Source: an uncultured Burkholderiales bacterium
Lineage (GTDB): Bacteria; Pseudomonadota; Gammaproteobacteria; Burkholderiales; Thiobacillaceae
Length of the DNA: 6,869 nt
NCBI GenBank assembly: GCA_937925755.1
Contig: CALAMX010000165.1
Span: 1-6,869, forward strand
Direction: 5' to 3'
Positions 1-6,869 of the stretch are shown here, one piece after another. A program made the position numbers and the translations under genes. The notes under the pieces were generated by a model that worked only from the letters and a program-made list of their open reading frames with translations, had not been told where the DNA came from and did no database searches. Each line of letters starts with the position of its first letter. Position 1 is the first letter of the stretch.

Positions 1-297
1 CTTCACCCGCTCACCGGCGTCGTAGGCTTTGCGGATCGCTTCGTTACGGCGGCGGATACGCAGGTGCTCGGCCTTGGGGATGTAGAGACTATCACCTCCG
101 GCGTATCGCGTCAGCGCCTCCTGCGCCGGCAGCGGCAGATCGGCCAGCGGTCCACGATCAGGCAGCCGCTTCGGGATCGTCAGCACCGTCCCGCCGCAGG
201 TCTGGATCAGCGCCTGCAGCGCTTCGCGGCCGATCAGTTGGAGCGACGAAAGTCGCGACCAACAACAACCACCAACGACCAACGGGGTGTATCTCAC
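1..297 (-). CDS. Mor-family transcription activator, partial, REP-disrupted N-terminus
   Basis: The minus strand is open from a stop at 324-322 down to the left edge. The last 80 codons in view (240 to 1) read as a Mor transcription activator domain, the family of the phage Mu middle-operon regulator. Visible landmarks are LIGREALQALIQTCGG, then TIPKRLPD, then SLYIPKAEHLRIRRRNEAIR. The C-terminal helix-turn-helix that binds DNA in this family would lie outside the window. Family members usually have a short N-terminal helix before the IGxEA segment. Here the sequence upstream of LIGREA is REP repeat DNA (from 237), which translates as low-quality residues. The native ATG is therefore probably lost. 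The only in-frame starts are GTG at 297-295 and TTG at 282-280, neither with a Shine-Dalgarno sequence. The extent given assumes GTG 297. It may be a pseudogene or a rebuilt gene; the family assignment is firmer than the start. Confidence 0.6.
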   Translation of the reverse strand, partial: MRYTPLVVGGCCWSRLSSLQLIGREALQALIQTCGGTVLTIPKRLPDRGPLADLPLPAQEALTRYAGGDSLYIPKAEHLRIRRRNEAIRKAYDAGERVK

Positions 298-709
298 AAC
301 ATGTCGCGGCTTTCGCCGCTCCTATGCCTGCCGTGCCGATCTCGTAGGAGCGACCTGTAGGAGCGACGACAGTCGCGACCAACAGCGACCAACAACGACC
401 AGCGGGATGCATACCACGGCGTGTCGCGGCTTTCGCCGCTCCTACCGGAAGCGCAAGCGCGGCAAAGATGTCGCGGCTTTCGCCGCTCCTACGCCTGGCG
501 TGCCGATCTCGTAGGAGCGACCTGTAGGAGCGACGAAAGTCGCGACCAGCAACGACCAACAACGACCAACGGGATGCATACCACGGCGTGTCGCGGCTTT
601 CGCCGCTCCTACCGGAAGCGCAAGCGCGGCAAACATGTCGCGGCTTTCGCCGCTCCTACGCCTGCCGTGCCGATCTCGCTATCTCGTAGGAGCGACGAAA
701 GTCGCGACC
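237..709. repeat. REP-like palindrome array (9 complete elements, 2 head fragments)
   Basis: Each element has a GTAG-GAGCG head and a 5-bp stem closed by a four-base loop, as in REP elements mobilised by RAYT transposases. Plus-strand elements with stem GCGAC-GAAA-GTCGC lie at 237-260 (head GTTG instead of GTAG), 357-380 (loop GACA), 524-547 and 686-709. Minus-strand elements with stem GCGGC-GAAA-GCCGC lie at 301-324, 421-445, 469-492, 588-612 and 636-659. Truncated plus-strand heads at 344-356 and 511-523 directly precede the complete elements at 357 and 524. Opposite elements face each other head to head across 18-26 bp, and tail to tail across about 40 bp, giving a BIME-like mosaic. The open reading frames crossing this region on both strands are translations of the repeat. 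No RAYT gene is in the window. Such arrays can act as gyrase or IHF sites or mRNA stabilisers in other bacteria; none of those roles is shown here. Confidence 0.9.
301..685 (+). repeat. 167-bp tandem composite repeat
   Basis: The array grew by direct duplication of a composite unit. Sequence at 421-510 recurs at 588-677 with two differences (467/634 and 498/665). Sequence at 301-420 recurs at 468-587 with six differences, including 325/492, 331/498, 370/537 and 402/569. All of these matches have an offset of exactly 167 bp. The leftmost unit (about 237-356) is shorter because it lacks the extra minus-strand REP and its linker (CCGGAAGCGCAAGCGCGG). The rightmost unit lacks the doubled head and has TATCTC-type filler before 686. 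Near-identical copies suggest recent slippage or unequal recombination, not independent REP insertions. Confidence 0.85.
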
Positions 710-800
710 AACACGGCAGGCGGTGTGGATCACGATGATACGTCTCGCATCCGGCGCTCCGGGCACTCAATCCCAGTCGCCGGGTTATGCAGAGCGTCCC

Positions 801-813
801 TAAATCATTGATT
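801..813 (-). promoter_or_regulatory. Candidate IHF binding site
   Basis: The minus strand reads AATCAATGATTTA, which matches the IHF consensus WATCAANNNNTTR at every fixed position. The DNA on its 5' side (814-829 on the plus strand) is a run of A/T, as is common beside strong IHF sites. It lies about 90 bp from the last REP element. In enterobacteria some REP mosaics include IHF sites, so the association is plausible, but a 13-bp match in one AT-rich patch can arise by chance. The same bases also form the short palindrome AAATCA-T-TGATTT. Confidence 0.35.
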
Positions 814-853
814 TTTTATAAACTTTTGTGATGACCTGGGAAGCGGTGAAGTT

Positions 854-884
854 GGGTTTGGCGGACACTCTCTTCGCCAAACCC
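854..884. repeat. Perfect 10-bp inverted repeat (hairpin)
   Basis: GGGTTTGGCG at 854-863 and CGCCAAACCC at 875-884 are exact reverse complements around an 11-base loop. The plus strand continues with another CGCCAAA-like segment and six A residues (886-893), so the T-run on the minus strand precedes the hairpin instead of following it. It therefore does not fit a standard intrinsic terminator for hsp20, although the stem could still slow 3' decay of the hsp20 mRNA. It may belong to a dispersed genomic repeat. Confidence 0.5.
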
Positions 885-1007
885 GCCAAAAAAGACATCC
901 CGCGATAGCGAAGGCATTGCCGTAGGGCCGACCTCCGCCACTGCCCATCATCCGCTGACGGCGCCCCGCGAGCTGCGGCCCTTGGGGCGTGGCCGCCAGG
1001 ATAGTGC

Positions 1008-1514
1008 TCACTCGACGGTTATGCGCGTGCCCACGGGGGTGGAGGTCACGACCTTGGGCAGCTCGATGCGCAGCACACCGTTGCGATAGGTCGCGCGGGC
1101 GGCATCAGGCATGACTTCGGCCGGCAAAGGCACCACCCGACGAAAGCTGCCGTAGGCGCACTGCATGACTCGCCAGCGTCCATCGGTCTGCTCTTTCTGG
1201 AAGCGTTTTTCTCCCGACACCACAAGGGCACCGCCGCTGACCTCGACGCAGATGTCCTCCTTTTCCATACCTGGCAACTCGAGCCGGACCACCAAGCGCT
1301 GTTCGTCTTCGAATACGTCACCACCCAGCATGGCCCAGCTGCGGCTTGGCAGCCAGGTCACGTCATCGACTTCGGTCGGTGCCGGCAGATCGGTCTTCTC
1401 ACTGGGCCGGAAACGGGTGATGGCGTTGGCCGCGCTGCGCCACAAATGCCGCCAGCCCTCCGAGACGCTGTCCCAAAGCTCGTGCATGCTTTCCTTGAGT
1501 GTGTCGAATTTCAT
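1008..1514 (-). CDS. hsp20: Small heat-shock protein, Hsp20/alpha-crystallin family
   Basis: The 168-residue product is an ATP-independent holdase that binds unfolding cytosolic proteins and keeps them refoldable by DnaK and ClpB. The N-terminal arm (1-58) is amphipathic and tryptophan-rich (W14, W21, W25). The alpha-crystallin domain runs from about 59 to 155, with LVVRLELPGMEKEDI near 74-88 and the family signature NGVLRIELPK at 145-154. The C-terminal tail ends in R-I-T-V-E, whose I-T-V (165-167) fits the I/V-x-I/V motif that docks neighbouring dimers in sHsp oligomers. The ATG at 1514 is preceded by AGGAG at 1524-1520 with 5-base spacing, which fixes the start. It is divergent from ftsH and has its own sigma-32-type promoter. 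Family assignment is certain; orthology to a particular sHsp subgroup is not. Confidence 0.95.
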   Translation of the reverse strand: MKFDTLKESMHELWDSVSEGWRHLWRSAANAITRFRPSEKTDLPAPTEVDDVTWLPSRSWAMLGGDVFEDEQRLVVRLELPGMEKEDICVEVSGGALVVSGEKRFQKEQTDGRWRVMQCAYGSFRRVVPLPAEVMPDAARATYRNGVLRIELPKVVTSTPVGTRITVE

Positions 1515-1519
1515 GGGAT

Positions 1520-1537
1520 CTCCTGATCAGTCAAGGG
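1520..1537 (-). promoter_or_regulatory. hsp20 Shine-Dalgarno in a candidate thermosensing hairpin
   Basis: On the minus strand the leader segment CUUGA (1535-1531) can pair with UCAGG (1526-1522) around the four-base loop CUGA (1530-1527). One of the five pairs is U-G. A C-A mismatch and a further C-G pair (1537 with 1520) extend the stem. The AGGAG ribosome-binding sequence (1524-1520) thus lies almost wholly in the 3' arm. Small heat-shock genes are the classic carriers of RNA thermometers, including very short single-hairpin ones such as that of Synechocystis hsp17. The pairing is visible; thermosensing is inferred. Confidence 0.4.
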
Positions 1538-1555
1538 GTAATCGATTCGTCGGTG

Positions 1556-1583
1556 AAATGGCGCCGTCCGGCATGAATTCAAG
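1556..1583 (-). promoter_or_regulatory. Sigma-32 (RpoH) promoter of hsp20
   Basis: The minus strand has CTTGAAT (1583-1577), a 13-bp spacer, and CGCCATTT (1563-1556). The sigma-32 consensus is CTTGAAA and CCCCATnT with 11-16 bp between. The -10 differs only at its second base and the -35 only at its last. Transcription would start near 1549, leaving a leader of about 35 bases. CATGA (1572-1576) and TCATG (1584-1588) form a short inverted repeat immediately around the -35 element. Confidence 0.75.
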
Positions 1584-1667
1584 TCATGGCAGGCTTGTCG
1601 CCGGACATCTCGCCAAGATCGCCTTGCAGCAGGTGAGTATCGTACACTATCCGAAGGAGCGAACACC

Positions 1668-1685
1668 CCGCCCTGCCGCGGGCGG
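1668..1685 (+). promoter_or_regulatory. GC hairpin in the ftsH leader
   Basis: CCGCCC (1668-1673) and GGGCGG (1680-1685) are exact complements around a six-base loop, 18 bases upstream of the first possible ftsH start. A strong AAGGAG at 1654-1659 lies just before it but has no start codon at a usable distance. The in-frame stop at 1686-1688 rules out a longer FtsH. Whether the hairpin lowers translation of ftsH or is neutral cannot be told from sequence. No clear promoter was found for ftsH. Confidence 0.35.
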
Positions 1686-1703
1686 TGACAGACGAACGAC
1701 TGG

Positions 1704-3566
1704 ATGACGCCGATGGAACAAAAGACGCAATGGAACATCACCTACTGGCTGCTCGCCTTGATCTTGCTGCTCATGCTGCAGGACTGGTGGCAGACCTCAC
1801 GCAGTGTCGAGCCGGTCCCCTACAGCGAGTTCGAGCGCGCCCTGGCCGAGGGACGTGTGGAGGAGGTGGTGGTGGGCGATAAGACCATCACTGGCAAACT
1901 GAAGTACCCAGACTCGAAGGGCAAGCGCGTGATCGTCGCCACCCGCGTGGAGCCGGACCTCGCCGCCCGCCTGTCGCAGTACGACGTACCCTATGCACGG
2001 GTCATCGAGAGCACCTTCCTGCGCGATCTGCTGTCCTGGGTGCTGCCGGCGGTGGCCTTCTTCGCCGTGTGGTTCTTTCTGTTCCGCAAGTTTGCCGAAA
2101 GGCATGGCATGGGTGGCTTCATGACCATCGGCAAGAGCCGCGCCAAGGTCTATGTCGAGAAGAACACCGGCGTGACCTTTAAGGACGTGGCGGGGGTGGA
2201 CGAGGCCAAGGCGGAGCTGACAGAGATTGTCGCCTTTCTCAAGTCCCCGCAGGAGTATGGGCGTTTGGGGGCCCGTATCCCCAAGGGGGTACTGCTGGTC
2301 GGCCCCCCTGGCACCGGCAAGACGCTGCTTGCCAAGGCGGTGGCCGGCGAGGCGGGGGTGCCCTTCTTTTCCATCTCTGGCTCGGAGTTCGTCGAGATGT
2401 TCGTCGGCGTGGGAGCGGCGCGGGTGCGTGACCTCTTCGAGCAGGCGCGCGAGCGCGCACCAGCCATCATCTTCATCGACGAACTCGATGCCCTGGGCCG
2501 GGCGCGCGGCGCCGGCGGGCTGGTCGGGGGCCATGACGAGCGCGAGCAGACCTTGAACCAACTCCTCACCGAGATGGACGGCTTCGATACCTCGGCGGGG
2601 CTCATCATCCTGGCCGCCACCAACCGGCCCGAGATCCTCGACCCTGCCCTGCTGCGCGCCGGTCGTTTCGACCGCCAGGTGCTGGTGGACCGCCCAGACA
2701 AGAAGGGCCGCGCCGACATCCTGCGAGTGCATGCGCATAAGGTCAAACTCGCCCCGGAGGTCGATCTAGAGCAGGTCGCGGCGCTCACGACTGGTTTTTC
2801 CGGGGCAGACCTGGCCAATTTGGTGAATGAGGCCGCGCTTGCCGCCACCCGACGCGGGGCCCAAGCCGTGGAGATGCAGGACTTCACCGCTGCCATCGAG
2901 CGCATCGTCGCCGGTCTCGAGAAGAAAAACCGGGTGTTGAATCCTCAGGAACGGGAGACGGTCGCCTATCACGAGATGGGGCATGCCTTGGTGGCCCTGG
3001 CCCTGCCCGGCACCGACCCGGTGCACAAAATCTCCATCATCCCGCGCGGCATCGGCGCCCTGGGTTACACCATCCAGCGCCCGACCGAAGACCGCTACCT
3101 GATGACCGCCGATGAGCTGGAAAATAAGATCGCCGTATTGCTGGGCGGTCGCGCGGCGGAAAAACTGGTTTTCGGCAAGCTCTCCACCGGCGCCGCTGAC
3201 GACCTGGCGCGCGCCACCGACATCGCCCGCGACATGATCACCCGCTTCGGCATGGACGAGGACCTGGGCTATATCGCCTACGAGGCGCAACGCCCCCGTT
3301 TCCTCGACGTGCAGGAACAGACCATCGGCGGCTGCCGCGTATCGGAGAGCACGCAGGCGGCCATAGACCGCGCCATCCGCGGCCTCATCATGCGCGTGTT
3401 CGACCGGGCTTACCGCATCTTGGAGGACAACCGCGCCATTTTGGAGCGTGGCGCCCAAGAGCTACTGGCACGGGAAACCCTGGACGAGGCCGCGATCCGC
3501 GAGATCACGCGCGACCTGCGCCCAGTGCAAAACAGCTCGGCCGGCGAGCCAGCCGCCGTCGGCTGA
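1704..3566 (+). CDS. ftsH: ATP-dependent zinc metalloprotease FtsH
   Basis: This 620-residue inner-membrane AAA protease would unfold and degrade damaged membrane proteins and selected cytosolic proteins. The order of parts is: membrane helix at about 14-29, periplasmic domain at about 33-105, and second helix at about 109-128. The AAA module follows, with Walker A GPPGTGKT (200-207), pore motif FVEMFVG (F229), Walker B IIFIDE (255-260), and arginine fingers R318 and R321 in LLRAGRFDR. The protease domain has the zinc motif HEMGH (423-427) with a likely third ligand D500 in STGAADD. The second zinc-motif spacer residue is methionine where most FtsH proteins have alanine (HEAGH). No long C-terminal tail is present. 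The first ATG (1704) has no Shine-Dalgarno sequence; the ATG at 1713 gives MEQKTQWN, a common FtsH beginning, and is an equally good start. The gene converges on clpB. It may be an accessory FtsH beside a housekeeping copy elsewhere, which the window cannot show. Confidence 0.96.
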   Translation: MTPMEQKTQWNITYWLLALILLLMLQDWWQTSRSVEPVPYSEFERALAEGRVEEVVVGDKTITGKLKYPDSKGKRVIVATRVEPDLAARLSQYDVPYARVIESTFLRDLLSWVLPAVAFFAVWFFLFRKFAERHGMGGFMTIGKSRAKVYVEKNTGVTFKDVAGVDEAKAELTEIVAFLKSPQEYGRLGARIPKGVLLVGPPGTGKTLLAKAVAGEAGVPFFSISGSEFVEMFVGVGAARVRDLFEQARERAPAIIFIDELDALGRARGAGGLVGGHDEREQTLNQLLTEMDGFDTSAGLIILAATNRPEILDPALLRAGRFDRQVLVDRPDKKGRADILRVHAHKVKLAPEVDLEQVAALTTGFSGADLANLVNEAALAATRRGAQAVEMQDFTAAIERIVAGLEKKNRVLNPQERETVAYHEMGHALVALALPGTDPVHKISIIPRGIGALGYTIQRPTEDRYLMTADELENKIAVLLGGRAAEKLVFGKLSTGAADDLARATDIARDMITRFGMDEDLGYIAYEAQRPRFLDVQEQTIGGCRVSESTQAAIDRAIRGLIMRVFDRAYRILEDNRAILERGAQELLARETLDEAAIREITRDLRPVQNSSAGEPAAVG

Positions 3567-3584
3567 CCCACCGAAACCTGCCGA

Positions 3585-6182
<2,598 letters not shown>

Positions 6183-6216
6183 GGTTGAGTCTTCCGTAGG
6201 GTTACACTTGAGACCT

Positions 6217-6245
6217 ATGGTGGGGTGCAGCCGCCCCGTTTCAAG
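6217..6245 (-). promoter_or_regulatory. Sigma-32 (RpoH) promoter of clpB
   Basis: The minus strand has CTTGAAA (6245-6239), identical to the sigma-32 -35 consensus, then a 13-bp spacer and CCCCACCAT (6225-6217), which matches the CCCCA core of the -10. Transcription would start near 6211, giving a leader of about 30 bases to the clpB ATG. Spacer length and leader length are almost the same as at hsp20. clpB is a sigma-32 gene in E. coli, which supports the call. Confidence 0.85.
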
Positions 6246-6256
6246 AGTTCACGACT

Positions 6257-6262
6257 TATACT
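6257..6262 (+). promoter_or_regulatory. Possible -10 element for the Uma2 gene
   Basis: TATACT fits a sigma-70 -10 hexamer, placed about 33 bases before the Uma2-family start codon. No convincing -35 lies 16-18 bp upstream (the region is CCCCGTT), so the promoter is weak or activator-dependent, if real. It would lie back to back with the clpB heat-shock promoter. Confidence 0.25.
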
Positions 6263-6294
6263 TTCAATAGGAGTCAAGCCCAGTTTATACCACC

Positions 6295-6869
6295 ATGGGA
6301 CTGCCGCTACGCAAACCGTCCGTGCATTACACCTATGCCGATTACGCGAGCTGGCCCGAGGAGCAACGCTATGAGCTGATCGACGGTGTGGCCTATGCCA
6401 TGACCGGCCCCAACCGGCGGCATCAGGAGGTCCTGTTCGCCATCGCACGCCAAATCGCCAACATCCTGGAAGGTCACCCCTGCCGCGTTTATCTCGCCCC
6501 CTTCGACGTACGCCTACCCAAAGGCGACGAGGCCGACGCGGCCGTGGACACCGTGGTGCAGCCAGACCTGTCGGTCTTCTGCGACCGCCGCAAGCTCGAC
6601 GACCAGGGCGCGCGCGGCGCGCCCGACTGGGTGATCGAGGTCCTCTCGCCCAGCACCGCCAGCCACGACCACATCCTCAAGCGCCGCGTCTACGAGCGCG
6701 CCGGGGTGCGCGAATACTGGCTGGTCCACCCCACCGACCGCATCGTCACCGTCTATTGGCTGATCGACGGCGAATATGGCCGGCCGGACGTGTTTGAACT
6801 GACCGGCAGCACAGCAAGCCGCGTACTGCCCGAGGTCGCCATCGACTGGGACCGGGTGCTCCGTGAGCT
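6295..6869 (+). CDS. Uma2-family endonuclease-like protein, partial at the 3' end
   Basis: The 191 complete codons in view match the Uma2 family (formerly DUF820), which has a PD-(D/E)XK restriction-endonuclease fold. The order of motifs is typical: YTYADYASWPEEQRYELIDG near 12-31, then QPDLSV (D91), DWVIEVLSPST (E115) and KRRVYERAGVREYWLV (K129). D91, E115 and K129 are the expected catalytic set. Family members are usually about 180-200 residues, so only a few C-terminal residues are missing beyond the right edge. ATG 6295 fits the usual family start, and an in-frame stop at 6268-6270 excludes a longer protein. The only Shine-Dalgarno-like sequence, AGGAG at 6269-6273, is 21 bases from the ATG, too far for normal use. 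The biological role of Uma2 proteins is poorly known; they are often found in many copies and near mobile DNA. It is divergent from clpB with 112 bp between the starts. Confidence 0.9.
   Translation, partial: MGLPLRKPSVHYTYADYASWPEEQRYELIDGVAYAMTGPNRRHQEVLFAIARQIANILEGHPCRVYLAPFDVRLPKGDEADAAVDTVVQPDLSVFCDRRKLDDQGARGAPDWVIEVLSPSTASHDHILKRRVYERAGVREYWLVHPTDRIVTVYWLIDGEYGRPDVFELTGSTASRVLPEVAIDWDRVLRE

Larger units (their letters stand above)
710..1007. other. Intergenic region without a convincing gene
   Basis: This 298-bp stretch separates the REP array from the hsp20 stop codon. A minus-strand frame with a GTG start at 1011 overlaps the hsp20 stop and gives 68 residues. It has no recognisable domain, no Shine-Dalgarno sequence of its own, and ends in low-complexity sequence across the AT-rich island, so I do not call it a gene. 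The stretch does hold an AT-rich island (801-830) in otherwise GC-rich DNA and a perfect inverted repeat at 854-884, listed separately. No classic hairpin-plus-T-tract terminator for hsp20 is visible. Confidence 0.6.

Noticed and set aside
240..709. CRISPR array
   Set aside because: Repeats are about 24 bp in alternating orientation, and the spacers are themselves repeated at a 167-bp period; there are no unique spacers and no cas genes.
158..738. Open reading frames on both strands through the REP array (up to 134 codons)
   Set aside because: Their translations are repeats of the palindromes (for example VAAFAAPT and GAAKAAT on the minus strand), with no domain; they exist because the repeat lacks stops in these frames.
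805..1011. 68-codon minus-strand frame with GTG overlapping the hsp20 stop
   Set aside because: No recognisable domain, no Shine-Dalgarno sequence, and it runs through the inverted repeat and the AT-rich island; better explained as intergenic DNA.
1623..1650. Sigma-32 or sigma-70 promoter for ftsH (CTTGCAG and TACACTAT)
   Set aside because: The 13-bp spacer is too short for sigma-70, and the -10 lacks the C-rich sigma-32 sequence; the match is too poor to annotate.
1797..2738. 313-codon frame antisense to ftsH
   Set aside because: A shadow of the GC-rich ftsH codons; the product has no known motif and the plus-strand gene is certain.
6291..6298. ACCACCATGG around the Uma2 start resembles a eukaryotic Kozak context
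   Set aside because: Everything else in the window is bacterial; the resemblance is a coincidence.

Overview
The window comes from a GC-rich genome, most likely a gammaproteobacterium. The clues are a ClpB that matches the enterobacterial protein motif for motif, two sigma-32-type heat-shock promoters, REP-type palindromes with a GTAG head, and a Uma2-family gene of the kind expanded in purple sulfur bacteria (Chromatiales) and relatives. The genus cannot be fixed from this sequence; Chromatiales is a guess.

Layout, left to right. Positions 1-297 hold the start of a minus-strand Mor-family (phage Mu middle-operon regulator) DNA-binding protein that runs off the left edge. Its natural N-terminus appears to have been replaced by a repeat. 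Positions 237-709 are a dense array of nine complete REP-like hairpins plus two head fragments, arranged as tandem composite units with a 167-bp period. Positions 710-1007 contain no convincing gene, but they include an AT-rich island with an IHF-type site (801-813) and a perfect 10-bp inverted repeat (854-884).

Positions 1008-6182 form a protein quality-control block. hsp20 (minus) and ftsH (plus) are divergent across a 189-bp control region, and clpB (minus) converges on ftsH with only 18 bp between their stop codons. hsp20 and clpB each have a recognisable sigma-32 promoter with a 13-bp spacer. The hsp20 leader can also fold so that its Shine-Dalgarno sequence is paired, a possible RNA thermometer. 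Positions 6295-6869 hold most of a Uma2-family (PD-(D/E)XK nuclease fold) gene, divergent from clpB and open at the right edge.

Functionally, Hsp20 would hold unfolding proteins, ClpB (with DnaK, not in the window) would extract them from aggregates, and the membrane protease FtsH would degrade damaged membrane and cytosolic proteins. The gene content recalls mobile heat-resistance islands that carry sHsp, Clp disaggregase and FtsH genes, but here the disaggregase is an ordinary ClpB and no mobility gene is visible.

The least conventional part is the REP array. Its two subtypes differ by a compensatory base-pair change, each subtype keeps a fixed orientation, and the plus-strand elements are followed by decamers spaced 10 bp apart. 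I see no evidence of a wholly new system; the array and the hsp20 leader are the best leads.
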